Below, piece by piece: positions 10,477-19,594 of a stretch of DNA of 64,000 nucleotides. Below the pieces are notes generated by a model, which saw nothing but the letters and a program-made list of their open reading frames with translations, had not been told where the DNA came from and ran no database searches. This DNA comes from Chromatiaceae bacterium (GTDB lineage Bacteria > Pseudomonadota > Gammaproteobacteria > Chromatiales > Chromatiaceae), in assembly GCA_013426805.1 (NCBI GenBank), contig JACDZG010000001.1:124001-188000 (forward strand), in the 5' to 3' direction. Position numbers and translations under genes: made by a program. Within the stretch, counting starts at the first letter, position 1. Each line of letters begins with the position of its first letter.

Positions 10477-10534
10477 GGTCCGCACAGCGGACCCTACGGT
10501 AACACCGTGACCTGTAGGGTCCGCTGTGCGGACC
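10477..10534. repeat. GGTCCGC hairpin (REP-like), 21-bp perfect arms
   Basis: Arms 10477-10497 and 10514-10534 are perfect reverse complements with a 16-nt loop. The same family occurs at 19365-19422 and as a single arm at 19500-19521. Confidence 0.9.
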
Positions 10535-10656
10535 GGCGACCGTGCGGATTGCGCGGTGGCCGGATTTTATGATCAAGGCCCCCAATCTCATCTGCGGCGA
10601 CGCAGATCCCGAACCCGGCCCACGGATGGGTGTCGCTGCGCGCGACCCATCCAGGC

Positions 10657-12573
10657 TCAGAAGGGCTGGTAGGCGATGTTGAAGAAAATCTGCGGATCAT
10701 GATCGTTGCTCGGCACCGGGCTGCCGACCGGGGTGGCCAGCGACAGGTTCATCCGCAGGTTGCGCGCCTCGAACTTGAGACCGACGCCGATGCCGGTCAC
10801 GGCCTGGTGATCGGCTTGGCCGGAGCGCGCATCGTTCAGCCAGCCTTCGGCGAAATCGACGAACAGCGACAGGCGCAGCGCCTCGCTGAGCTTGGTGGGG
10901 GCGTTGCAGGACATCCACTTGGGAACATAGAAGCAATTGGGCTTTTTGGCTTCGAGCCGGGTGAGGAACGGGATGCCGAACTCCCACTCCAGCGAAGCGA
11001 ACCAACCCTTGTCGAACAGCCATTCGGCGGTGGGATAGGCGCGCACGCTGTTGGGGCCGCCGATGGCGAATTGTTCGAGCGGCACCAGGAAATCGGCGCT
11101 CCATTGACCGTTGACCCGCAGCCACAGGTCGGTGTTCCAGGGCAGCGCTTGTTTGCGGATGACGCCGCCGACCAGCTTGTCGTAGCGCGCCCCGGCGTGG
11201 ATCCCGTCGGCATTGATCCGGCTGGAGTCCTCGGCGTCACTGCCGGCCATCGAGCCGAACAGATCGCCGAATCCATGGGTGTAGTTGCCGATCAGCCGCG
11301 TCTGATTGGCGCGCCCGGCAGGGGCGAGCAGGAGGTCGGTGGTCAGGTAATCGACGCCCAGTGACAGGGGGGCGAGTTGATCGTTGGAGATTTGTTCGTT
11401 GTCTTGCTCGGTGAGGGCGTTCTGCCGCGAGAACCGCAATTCGACCGCGAGGCGCTCACGGAAGCTCTGAATGAACAGCCGGCTGAGCATGATGTAGGCC
11501 TGCTCGCTGACGCCGCTGATGCCCAGCTCTTCGATGTCGGCCCCGAGGTCGAAGGCGTTGCGGTTGATGCCGACGCCGATCTGCCAGTCGGGCGTGATGA
11601 TGGGGCGCAGATAGTCGACGTTGTAATAAACGTTACCCGTGGGCTCGAAGGCATAGGTGAGCCCCAGCAGCAATTGGTCGGCACCGCCGGTGGGGTTGTT
11701 CCACGCGACCTCGGCACGGGTGCGGTACTCCCCCGAATACTGCGACCCGGCATTGTCGGCGGACAGGATCAGATTGATCGGCAGGGGGTCCTCGAACACT
11801 TCGAGATCGATATCGGTCTCGCCGGTACGCCCGCCGGGGGTAAAGGTGACCCGCGCCTTACGCTGGGCGAAGCCCAGACCGGGGTAGTCCCAGACGTTCA
11901 GGATGGCGTGGGTGATTTCGTCCTGGGTCACGGGCTCGCCGATCAGGGGCGCAAAGGGCCAGGCGAGGATGTCGCTGCGATAACGCTTGTTGCCCTTGAC
12001 GTTGACCTTGCCGAGCCGGCCGGTGAGGATGTAGAGGTTGACCGCCCCGCCGGCGACCGTCTGCGGGGGAATAAAGGCGGTGTCGAGCAGATAGTCACGG
12101 CCGCGCAGGTGGCGGGTGACTTGCAGGGCGACGTCCTCCAGGTCGAAGACCGACGCACGGTGGTCGAACTTGCGCAGGAGTTCGGCAAGCAGCTGATCCA
12201 ACTTCGGGTCATCGACGATCTGGCCGCACAGGTCGGCGTAGAGCACCTCATGGCAGGCCCCGCCGGGGCGCGCGCGCGGCACCAAACGGGTGACGATGAA
12301 GCGCTTGACTTCGACCTGAGCCTCGTCGGGCAGGCGGTCGCGCTTCGGCGAGACTTCCAGTGTGCTCAGCGGCGGCGGCGGCCTCTGCGGCAGCGGTACG
12401 CTCAAGGCCGGCGCGGCATCCGGTCCGCGGGGACCGAGCGGGGTGTCGATGCCGGCCGGCGCGGCCACCGCGGTCCAGACGAGCAACAGCAAGGCGATTC
12501 CCACCCAGACGGCGTGCGGCAGCGACCACCGGCGCCCGACTGGTTGACCTGCGACGGCGGATAGCCCTCCCAT
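10657..12573 (-). CDS. TpsB outer-membrane transporter (ShlB/FhaC family)
   Basis: This is an Omp85-superfamily pore that exports the adjacent TpsA across the outer membrane. I chose the ATG at complement 12571-12573, giving 638 aa, because AGGAG precedes it by 8 nt and the protein then begins with a signal sequence (hydrophobic stretch VWVGIALLLLVWTAVAA). The frame extends 70 codons further upstream without a ribosome site. After the signal comes a Pro-rich linker, then POTRA-like sequence (about residues 80-250, ending ILTGRLGKVNVKGNKRY), then a C-terminal beta-barrel. The conserved VRGY-type motif of the family is visible as GGPNSVRAY, and the chain ends with Phe (AYQPF), as expected for a barrel protein. 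It is upstream of and co-directional with tpsA, the usual order for this system. Confidence 0.93.
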   Translation of the reverse strand: MGGLSAVAGQPVGRRWSLPHAVWVGIALLLLVWTAVAAPAGIDTPLGPRGPDAAPALSVPLPQRPPPPLSTLEVSPKRDRLPDEAQVEVKRFIVTRLVPRARPGGACHEVLYADLCGQIVDDPKLDQLLAELLRKFDHRASVFDLEDVALQVTRHLRGRDYLLDTAFIPPQTVAGGAVNLYILTGRLGKVNVKGNKRYRSDILAWPFAPLIGEPVTQDEITHAILNVWDYPGLGFAQRKARVTFTPGGRTGETDIDLEVFEDPLPINLILSADNAGSQYSGEYRTRAEVAWNNPTGGADQLLLGLTYAFEPTGNVYYNVDYLRPIITPDWQIGVGINRNAFDLGADIEELGISGVSEQAYIMLSRLFIQSFRERLAVELRFSRQNALTEQDNEQISNDQLAPLSLGVDYLTTDLLLAPAGRANQTRLIGNYTHGFGDLFGSMAGSDAEDSSRINADGIHAGARYDKLVGGVIRKQALPWNTDLWLRVNGQWSADFLVPLEQFAIGGPNSVRAYPTAEWLFDKGWFASLEWEFGIPFLTRLEAKKPNCFYVPKWMSCNAPTKLSEALRLSLFVDFAEGWLNDARSGQADHQAVTGIGVGLKFEARNLRMNLSLATPVGSPVPSNDHDPQIFFNIAYQPF

Positions 12574-12870
12574 GCAACGATCTCCTGTGGCGATTTTACT
12601 GTTCCTGGTTGAATATCGCGGGGCGTCATCCCGCGAAGCCGAGTGCGCTGCCCGATTATAGTCAGGCAGTCCCGCTGAACACAAATACTGCGTTGCTTGT
12701 CGGCAGATGGATTTCCCCGCGGTACCGGATCGCGCACGGCCCTGATGCCTGGCCGCGACGACGATGCCTGGTGTAGCATTCACGCATGAATCGCGAGGAA
12801 CGGATCAACGGGCGCGCCACAGCCGACACCGGCACCGTGCGGTGATCAGACACGCGCCCAGGAAGTTGAG
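12574..12870. other. Divergent promoter region between tpsB and the phosphatase operon
   Basis: This 297-bp non-coding stretch must contain promoters for both the leftward tps genes and the rightward kinase operon. AT-richer sequence lies around 12580-12690. No specific operator was recognised. An AGGAAG ribosome site precedes the phosphatase start at 12871. Confidence 0.45.
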
Positions 12871-13656
12871 ATGACACAGATTCAGTCCAGTCCCGCTCCC
12901 ACCCGCGCTGCCCCCGGTCCATCCTGGAACGTGCAGGGAATGACCGATACCGGCAAAGTGCGGCAGATCAACGAGGATGCCTTCCTGGTCCACCCCGACG
13001 CGACGCTGTGGCTGGTCGCCGACGGTATGGGCGGACATACCAGGGGCGATCTGGCCAGCGCGGGTATCGTGCGCGCCTTCTCGGCCCTGACGCTGCCGCA
13101 GCGGCTCAGTGACCGCGTCGATCTGGCCGAGGCGACCCTGCTCGACCTGAACGCCGAGTTCCGCGCGCTCGCCGACGCGGCGCACGCCGGCCTCACCATC
13201 GGCAGCACCGTGGTCGTACTCCTGGCCTGGGGTGCCTACGCCGTCTTCCTGTGGGTCGGCGACAGCCGCCTTTATCGGTGGCGGCACGGCCGGTGCGAAC
13301 GGCTCACCCAGGATCACAGCCAGGTGGAAGAGTTGATCACTTACGGACGCTTGCGTCGCGACCAGGCTGAAGCGCATCCGGCGGCGAATGTGATCACGCG
13401 GGCGGTCGGTGCGGCCGACACGCTGTTCGTGGATATGGATTATTGCCCGGTGGAGCCTGGTGACCGCTTCCTGCTCTGCACCGATGGTCTGACCAAGGAG
13501 GTACCGGAGCAAGCGATCACCGCCATCCTGACCCAGGACCGGGACGCGGCGACCCTCTGCCGCGACCTGCTCGACCGTGCCTTGCGCGCGGGCGGACGCG
13601 ACAACGTCACGGTGGTGGTCGCGTGCGCCCCCAGCACCCCGGGAGCGATCCAATGA
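12871..13656 (+). CDS. PP2C-type (PPM) Ser/Thr protein phosphatase
   Basis: A metal-dependent protein phosphatase of 261 aa, predicted cytoplasmic. It has the full set of family motifs in order: GKVRQINEDAFL, VADGMGGH, GSTVVVLLAW, GDSRLYRWR, LCTDGLTKEV and GGRDNVTVVV, including the metal-binding aspartates. Its stop codon overlaps the start of the downstream kinase (ATGA), so the two are translationally coupled. It probably reverses phosphorylation by that kinase. Comparable phosphatase-kinase pairs occur with type VI secretion systems, but no such genes are present here. The nearest target candidates are the divergent two-partner secretion genes, which is only an inference from position. Confidence 0.95.
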   Translation: MTQIQSSPAPTRAAPGPSWNVQGMTDTGKVRQINEDAFLVHPDATLWLVADGMGGHTRGDLASAGIVRAFSALTLPQRLSDRVDLAEATLLDLNAEFRALADAAHAGLTIGSTVVVLLAWGAYAVFLWVGDSRLYRWRHGRCERLTQDHSQVEELITYGRLRRDQAEAHPAANVITRAVGAADTLFVDMDYCPVEPGDRFLLCTDGLTKEVPEQAITAILTQDRDAATLCRDLLDRALRAGGRDNVTVVVACAPSTPGAIQ

Positions 13657-16600
13657 ACGACCCGATCACCAGTGCGAACGAGGCCACGGTGGTCATCCCC
13701 CGCGAGACACCGCAAGCGCAGACCGGTCCCGTGACTCCGGGGCCGGCGGAGACGGCGGAAGAGAAGACCGTGGTGATCCCGAGCACCCGGACCGCCACGA
13801 CCGACCGGCGCACGGCCGCACCACCGCCGTCGGCACCGGTGTCCGCAATCGATGCCACGCGCGTCACCACCCCCGCGACCGCGGCAGCCGACGCCACGCG
13901 CATCACCGCCCCGAGCGCGCCGGCCGACCCTGGGACAACCCCCTCGCAAGTCCCCACCGGAACCGGGGCCGGAGCCGCCACGGGTCCGGCGAGCACGGCC
14001 GGCCAGTCGTCGCGGCCATCCGGCAGCGCGGCGACGACCCGTTACGACTACCCGCCGCTGGCCCAGGAACCGCGGGAAGGCGACCTCCTGCGCAATCGCT
14101 TCAAGCTCGAGCAACTGCTTGGCCGCGGCGGCATGGGGGTGGTCTTCAAGGCGCGGGATCTCGCCAAGGCGGAGGTCGACTTCGCGAAGGACGAGCAAAA
14201 TTATGTCGCACTCAAACTGCTGAACGACAAGTTCAAACAGAACCGTGACTCGATCAAGGTACTGGGCCGCGAATTCACCAATACGCAGCGGCTCAACCAT
14301 CCCAACATCATTCATCTGTACGACTTCGACAAGGACGATCAAGGCAATTATTTCATCGCCATGGAGTTGCTCCAGGGCGACCCGCTGGATCGGGTCATCC
14401 GCGACCAGTGTCGTCCCCACGGCATGCCGTTCGCGCGGGCCTTTCATCTGGTCAAACAGATGGGCAGCGCGCTGGGCGCTGCCCACCACCATAAACCCCC
14501 GATCATCCACTCGGACTTCAAGCCGGGTAACGTCTATGTCGGCGCCGGTGATCAGGTCAAGGTCTTCGATTTCGGCATCGCCCGCGCCACCCGCTCGACC
14601 GGCGGTGAGGGCGACCACGAGACCACCAATTACGACCCCGGCAGCCTGGGCGCTCTGACCCCGGCCTATGCCAGTCTCGAGATGCTGCTGGGCGAGGACC
14701 CCGACGCCCGCGACGACATCTATGCGCTGGCGATCGTCACCTACGAGCTATTGACCGGAACGCGCCCCTTCGGCCGCAAGACGACCGCGCTCGAAGCACG
14801 CGACCAGGGCCTGAAACCCGCCCCCATCAAGGAACTCAACAGCCGTCAATGGCGCGGGCTGCAACGCGGGCTGGCGTTCGAGCGCAGCGCCCGCAGCCAG
14901 AGCGTCGAACAGTTCATCGACGAGCTGCGACACCGGCCGGCACGCTGGCCCTGGGCGGTCGCCGCCGGGGTGCTCGGCGCCACGACCCTGGGCTGGTTCC
15001 TGGGACTCGATCCCTGGCTCGACCGGCAGCAGGAAGCCGCGTTGCTGGCGGAGGTCGCGGCCACCCTGCCGGCCGAGTTGGGGACGCTGCTCGCCCGCGC
15101 CGAGACCCTGCCGGAACAGGTGCGCGGACGCCTCACCGCCGCCTTGGCCGGACGGCTCGCCGATCTCATCGCGGGGACGGACCCCGGGGCGCGTGAGCAC
15201 GCACTGAGAACGACGGCCGACCTGCCCGACGCGGTAAGAGCACAGGTCTTCGAGCGGGTGCGCGAACTGCTCGCGCCGACGCTCGCGACCGGCGCGCCGT
15301 CCGCGGTGCTGCAGCGTCTGGCGATCATCGAGGGGCTGCCGAGCGCGGTGCGCTCCGGGCTGCTGGCCGGCGCCGCGGATGGCGTGCGCGGCGCCCTGAT
15401 CACCCAGGCCCGCGCCGCCTTCGACCCGGATGCCGGACACTACGAGTACACCCAGGCGCAGGCGCTGCTGACCCAGGCCGACCGCCTGTTTCCCGACTCC
15501 AAGGCCATCTTCGACGAGCAGAGCCAGCTCAAAGCGCGGTACGAACGGGTGCTGAGCAGCCTCGACGAGCGCATCACCGCGGCCCGCGAGCAGGACGCCG
15601 CCCTCTTGCCGGATGGCGGGCAGGACTCACTCCCGGCGCTGTTGGCCATCCTCGAACAGGTCGATCCCGGCCAGGTCCCCAAATACGCCTACCTGGCCAA
15701 CAGCTATTACCGTGCAGCCAAGGCGGCAGAGGCGACCGACCTCGCCGCGGCGGACACTTATGTGAAAGCCGGTCTCGCGCTGTTCCCGACCAGCAGCGAA
15801 CTCGCGAACCAACAGGCGCGGATTCAGGACCTGGTCCGCGGCCAGACCCAGGCCCAGGCGCTGGCCGCACTGCAGCAGCGGGTGAAGGCCGCACTCAAGA
15901 CTTTGGACGCCGCGGCCCCGGCGGCGGATTTCCTGGCGGACCTGCGCGAACTGCGCGCGGTCAACCCCCAGGACCCGCTCCTGACGGACGCCGCGGGCCG
16001 TGCCGAGAAAGCGCTGCGTCCGGCGCTGTCGGCAGTGCTCGCGGCCCGCGACTGGACCGGCGCCGAAGCCCTGCTGGCGCGCTATTCCGGCATGGCGGAG
16101 CCAGGCTTTCTGAGCGTCCAGTCCCAGGCGGTCACCACCGCGCGGACCGCCTACGAGGCACGGATCGCCGCCCTCGAGACCGCAGTCCAGGAACGATTGG
16201 ACGCCCGCGACCTGGCCGCGGCCGAGACGCTCCTGGCGAACCTCGCCACCCTGGACCCGGCCAACGAGTCGCTCGGCCGGGGCCGCTCCGCGTTGGTGCG
16301 CGCTTACCTGGTCCAGGCGCGCGAAGCACGCACGGCCGGCCGCTGGGACACCGCCCGCACGCTGGTCGACCAGGCCCTGGCGCGGGCCAGCGACGCCGGG
16401 CTCAAGGATGCGCTGGCCCAGGAGCGGACCGCGATCGATGCCGCCGAGACCGCCGGCCGCCAGGAAATGGCCGCGACCGAGCGCCTCCGCCTGGAAGCGG
16501 AACGCGCGGCCCGGGTCACCGCCCTCACCCAGGAATTCAACACCTTCGTCGCCACCATGGGAACCAGCGAGACGGAGTTTGCCCAGGCCCGCGGCCTGCT

Positions 16601-18686
16601 CGACCGACTGGCCGGGCTCGCGCCGGACGATCCGCTGCTGGACACCGGGCTGACGGCCATCGCCGCGCGCTTTACGGCCGCCGCCGCGCGGGAAGACGCG
16701 GCCGGCCACTGGGAAGAGGCGATCGCCCTGGTGCGCCGCGGACAACGCTGGCTGCCCGGGGTGGCGAGCCTCGATCAGGAACTGGAACGGCTGAGCGCGC
16801 GCGCCGCCGCGGCCCAGACGCAGCGTCAGTTGGACGCCATCGCCGCCCAGGAGAGCACCGTCGGCCAACTCCTGGATACACCGGACCTGTCCCCCGCCGG
16901 CGCCAAGCAATTGGGCGCCGCCATGGCTGAATTGGCGCGGCGCGCGGCGGCCGATCCGAGCCGGGTCAAGCCGTTCGAGAACCGCATCAATACGCTCTAT
17001 GCGCAGCGGCTGGACACGCTGGGCCAGGAAAACCGTTTCGCCGAGGGGCGCGCCCTGCTCACCCAATGGGAAGCCCTGGTGCCGGGCGCCGAGCAGCCGC
17101 GGCAACAAGCCCGCGCGCAACTCGAAGCCGCCTTCAGCGCCTGGGAACAGGCCGAGGGCGAACGCAAGCAGTTAGCCGAAATCGAGGCCAATAAACAATC
17201 GCTGCTGACCCAGGCCAAGGCCGATCAGACCGACAAGGCGTTGGCCACCCTGGGCCTGCTGCGCGAGCGACTCGGTGCAACCGACCCCTTCGTCGGCACC
17301 GAGGCACCGCGGGTCATTGCGGAGGCCTATGTCCGCCAGGCCGGACAGAGCGCCAAGCGCGGCCGTAACGAGACGGCGCTGAAGCTGCTCGACAAAGCGA
17401 CCGGGCTGGACCCGACAGTCGCGGTGGCCGGGTTGCGGGAACAGATCGAACTCAACCTCGCGCGCGATCGGTTCACCGCCCAACTGGGCAGTGCCGACGC
17501 CGCGGGGATGGCGAATCTGGCCGATGCGCTCGCCACCCTCAAAGCGGCGGGTGCGGACGACTACCCACGCTGGGAGCAGGACTGGATCAAGACCCTGACC
17601 AACCGGGTCAAGGCGGAAAAGAACCCGGAGGCGGCGCAACGCCTGCGCACCGCGGCACTGGGGCTGTTCCCCGCTGCGCCCGCCCTGGTGCAAGTGCAGA
17701 TTCAGGAGGAACCACCGCCGCCGGTGGAACCGCCGCCATCCGCCGCCCTGGATGACGCGCGCGCCTTGCTCGCCGCCAACCGGCTGACCGCCGTCGAGCA
17801 GGCTCTGGCCCCGATCCCCGCCGGACAGCCGGAGCGCCGCCAGCTCGAACAGGCGCTCAGCGCCGCCAAGGCCGACGCGGGCAAGGCCTACAAACTCTAC
17901 GAGCAGGCCCTCGCCCAGGGTCAGTTCGACAGAGCACAGAAGGCCTTGGCTATTGCCCGTCAACGGTGGGTCGACAACGCCGCCTGGCAGGACACCGGCA
18001 CGGTCCAGCCGACCATCGCGAGCCCGACGGCCAAGCCGGCCGGAACGCGGCCGGAACCCTGTAACCCAAAATATGCCGGCTATGGCAATACCAAGAAAGC
18101 GCGCTGCGCCGACACCCTGAGCGGCGACGCCAAAGGCCCTGAACTGGTCGTGATCCCGCCCGCTCCCGGCAGCCAACAGCCCTTTGCCATCACCCGGTAT
18201 GAGATCTCGGTAGCCGAGTTCAATCAGTACTGCACCACCACCAAGGAATGCACTCCAGTCGCCGGCCGCAATCCCAAGCTGCCGATCAGCGGCATCACCG
18301 CGAGCCAGGCCGAGCAGTACGCCGCCTGGCTGACCCGGCTCAGCGGCTCCACCTATCGACTGCCGACCGCCGGTGAATGGGAAGTGGCCGCCCGCGCCAA
18401 GGGCGAATCAGCCAGCGGAGCAACCAACTGTTTGCTGCGCAGCGGCAGCCAGATCGTCAAAGGCGGCACCCCCGATCCGGTCGGCACGGGCACCAATAAC
18501 AGTTGGGGCGTGGTCAACGCCGTGGGTAACGTGCAGGAATGGACGCGCGACGGCGGGACCCTGCAAGTTCGCGGCGGGCACTATGCCGAGGACGCCAGCC
18601 GCTGTTCGGTGTCGCTGGTCACTGGACACTCGGGCAAGCCCGACGCCTATACCGGCTTTCGGCTGGTAAAAGAGATCGGAGGCTGA
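13653..18686 (+). CDS. Transmembrane Ser/Thr kinase with C-terminal FGE/SUMF1-like domain
   Basis: A 1677-aa fusion protein starting at the ATG that overlaps the phosphatase stop, with GGGAG upstream. Residues 1-140 are Thr/Pro/Ala-rich and probably disordered. The kinase domain covers about 143-430: glycine loop LGRGGMGVVFKARD, catalytic Lys in ALKLL (about 189), catalytic loop HSDFKPGN (about 286-293, S replacing the usual R) and DFG (about 306). A single membrane helix (WPWAVAAGVLGATTLGWFLG, about 433-452) is followed by roughly 1000 residues of alpha-helical, TPR-like repeats. The last ~180 residues are FGE-sulfatase-like (PTAGEWEVAARA, NVQEWT, GGHY, TGFRLV). Only one Cys (SRCSVS) sits in the active-site region, so sulfatase-activating catalysis is unlikely and a binding role is more plausible. 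The C-terminal part probably faces the periplasm and acts as the sensor. Confidence 0.9.
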   Translation: MNDPITSANEATVVIPRETPQAQTGPVTPGPAETAEEKTVVIPSTRTATTDRRTAAPPPSAPVSAIDATRVTTPATAAADATRITAPSAPADPGTTPSQVPTGTGAGAATGPASTAGQSSRPSGSAATTRYDYPPLAQEPREGDLLRNRFKLEQLLGRGGMGVVFKARDLAKAEVDFAKDEQNYVALKLLNDKFKQNRDSIKVLGREFTNTQRLNHPNIIHLYDFDKDDQGNYFIAMELLQGDPLDRVIRDQCRPHGMPFARAFHLVKQMGSALGAAHHHKPPIIHSDFKPGNVYVGAGDQVKVFDFGIARATRSTGGEGDHETTNYDPGSLGALTPAYASLEMLLGEDPDARDDIYALAIVTYELLTGTRPFGRKTTALEARDQGLKPAPIKELNSRQWRGLQRGLAFERSARSQSVEQFIDELRHRPARWPWAVAAGVLGATTLGWFLGLDPWLDRQQEAALLAEVAATLPAELGTLLARAETLPEQVRGRLTAALAGRLADLIAGTDPGAREHALRTTADLPDAVRAQVFERVRELLAPTLATGAPSAVLQRLAIIEGLPSAVRSGLLAGAADGVRGALITQARAAFDPDAGHYEYTQAQALLTQADRLFPDSKAIFDEQSQLKARYERVLSSLDERITAAREQDAALLPDGGQDSLPALLAILEQVDPGQVPKYAYLANSYYRAAKAAEATDLAAADTYVKAGLALFPTSSELANQQARIQDLVRGQTQAQALAALQQRVKAALKTLDAAAPAADFLADLRELRAVNPQDPLLTDAAGRAEKALRPALSAVLAARDWTGAEALLARYSGMAEPGFLSVQSQAVTTARTAYEARIAALETAVQERLDARDLAAAETLLANLATLDPANESLGRGRSALVRAYLVQAREARTAGRWDTARTLVDQALARASDAGLKDALAQERTAIDAAETAGRQEMAATERLRLEAERAARVTALTQEFNTFVATMGTSETEFAQARGLLDRLAGLAPDDPLLDTGLTAIAARFTAAAAREDAAGHWEEAIALVRRGQRWLPGVASLDQELERLSARAAAAQTQRQLDAIAAQESTVGQLLDTPDLSPAGAKQLGAAMAELARRAAADPSRVKPFENRINTLYAQRLDTLGQENRFAEGRALLTQWEALVPGAEQPRQQARAQLEAAFSAWEQAEGERKQLAEIEANKQSLLTQAKADQTDKALATLGLLRERLGATDPFVGTEAPRVIAEAYVRQAGQSAKRGRNETALKLLDKATGLDPTVAVAGLREQIELNLARDRFTAQLGSADAAGMANLADALATLKAAGADDYPRWEQDWIKTLTNRVKAEKNPEAAQRLRTAALGLFPAAPALVQVQIQEEPPPPVEPPPSAALDDARALLAANRLTAVEQALAPIPAGQPERRQLEQALSAAKADAGKAYKLYEQALAQGQFDRAQKALAIARQRWVDNAAWQDTGTVQPTIASPTAKPAGTRPEPCNPKYAGYGNTKKARCADTLSGDAKGPELVVIPPAPGSQQPFAITRYEISVAEFNQYCTTTKECTPVAGRNPKLPISGITASQAEQYAAWLTRLSGSTYRLPTAGEWEVAARAKGESASGATNCLLRSGSQIVKGGTPDPVGTGTNNSWGVVNAVGNVQEWTRDGGTLQVRGGHYAEDASRCSVSLVTGHSGKPDAYTGFRLVKEIGG

Positions 18687-18690
18687 GACC

Positions 18691-19398
18691 TTGAACGCAT
18701 CCGACGAACCCTCGCCCCTGCGACGGCTGGCTCTGGATTATGCCGCGGGCCGCAGCGAACGTGGCGCCTACCTGCAGGCGCGTCGCCAATTCATCGAGAC
18801 ACTGAGCGCCACCCCGCCCTGCCCGGCGACGACCGGTGCGGCACTCGGTCAGCCGGATCGGACCAAGCCGCCGACCGCCGAACACCAGGGCCGGAGCCTG
18901 TCCGCACCCCGGCGGACGCACCGACTGGCCTGGGGCGGATTCCTGGGTGCAGGACTCGCCCTGCTGCTGGCCGCACTCCTCTATGGGCTGTTCGGCGACG
19001 GGGCGCCGACATCCGACCCGGTGCTCTCGGAGTCGACCGCGGCGGGGGCCGCCGCGGAGCCACCCGACGGTGCCCTGGTGCTCGTCGCCGAATTTCTTCA
19101 GGAAGACGCCTGGGGTCCGGCCGAGCGTGCCCGTTTCCTGCTGGAGTGGCGGCGCCTGTCCCCGGTGATGCAGGCCCGCGCCCGTGAGGGCTATGCCTTT
19201 CACCACCTGACCGCCGAGCTGCGTGCCCTGATCGAGGCGGAGCGGGCGGCCGACAGCGGCGAACCGACGATCCGGGGCTTACTGGACTTCGGTCGCGCAC
19301 TCGGCATGACGCTCCCGGAGCCGCCGCGGCCGGACGGTGACGTCGAACCTTTGCAAGGCGCGTCGGTCCGCAGAGCGGACCCTACGCTAGAGCCGTGA
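18691..19398 (+). CDS. Small membrane protein of the kinase operon, function unknown
   Basis: This frame is 235 aa long. The start is TTG at 18691, placed by the GGAGG about 7 nt upstream and only 4 nt after the kinase stop, so it is surely in the operon. A helical N-terminal part (about 1-60) is followed by a basic stretch and one membrane helix (LAWGGFLGAGLALLLAALLY, about 79-98). A soluble C-terminal part with LLEWRRLSPVMQARAREG follows. The topology resembles anti-sigma or signalling adaptors, but I see no family motif. Oddly, its last ~10 codons (VRRADPTLEP) are encoded by a dispersed palindrome (19365-19422). The C-terminus was therefore probably extended by a repeat insertion. Confidence 0.75.
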   Translation: MNASDEPSPLRRLALDYAAGRSERGAYLQARRQFIETLSATPPCPATTGAALGQPDRTKPPTAEHQGRSLSAPRRTHRLAWGGFLGAGLALLLAALLYGLFGDGAPTSDPVLSESTAAGAAAEPPDGALVLVAEFLQEDAWGPAERARFLLEWRRLSPVMQARAREGYAFHHLTAELRALIEAERAADSGEPTIRGLLDFGRALGMTLPEPPRPDGDVEPLQGASVRRADPTLEP

Positions 19399-19422
19399 TC
19401 CGTAGGGTCCGCTGTGCGGACC
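19365..19422. repeat. GGTCCGC hairpin (REP-like) at the end of the kinase operon
   Basis: The 22-bp arms 19365-19386 and 19401-19422 differ at one position. It is the same family as 10477-10534. The stop codon of the preceding gene lies within the loop. A strong hairpin here could also help terminate or stabilise the transcript. Confidence 0.85.
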
Positions 19423-19465
19423 AGCTAACCATCAGCCAGCTAACCATCAGCCAGCTAACCATCAG
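19421..19465. repeat. 15-bp tandem repeat, three exact copies
   Basis: CCAGCTAACCATCAG is repeated at 19421, 19436 and 19451. It starts at the end of the preceding hairpin arm. No coding role is seen. Confidence 0.95.
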
Positions 19466-19499
19466 GTTCGCCTCGATCATCGTGCCGGCCGGGCGCGTC

Positions 19500-19521
19500 G
19501 GTCCGCAGAGCGGACCCTACG
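19500..19521. repeat. Single GGTCCGC arm
   Basis: This is one 22-bp arm identical to the left arm at 19365-19386, without a partner. It may be a remnant, or may come from a larger arrangement in which one element pairs with another. Confidence 0.75.
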
Positions 19522-19594
19522 GTAGGACCAGCGGCCTCTCTGTCGGTAAACTCAAGGCCGCCACGCATACCATCGTCAGTTGGAGTCCACGGCG

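Larger units (their letters stand above)
10210..10656. other. 447-bp tpsB-tpsA intergenic region with hairpin repeats
   Basis: No credible gene is present. The region holds two dispersed palindromes (10445-10468 and 10477-10534) and a GGATGGGT/ACCCATCC inverted pair near 10625-10651. The TpsA ribosome site (AAGGAG) is at its left end. The spacing suggests tpsA may have its own promoter or that the hairpins modulate readthrough from tpsB. I could not pick a convincing promoter. Confidence 0.6.

Noticed and set aside
15627-17120. 497-codon minus-strand frame opposite the kinase
   Set aside because: Antisense shadow in GC-rich coding DNA; no motif and no ribosome site.
13653-18686. Type VI secretion phosphatase/kinase module (PppA/PpkA)
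   Set aside because: No other type VI secretion genes are in the window and the kinase has a C-terminal FGE-like domain rather than the usual PpkA architecture.
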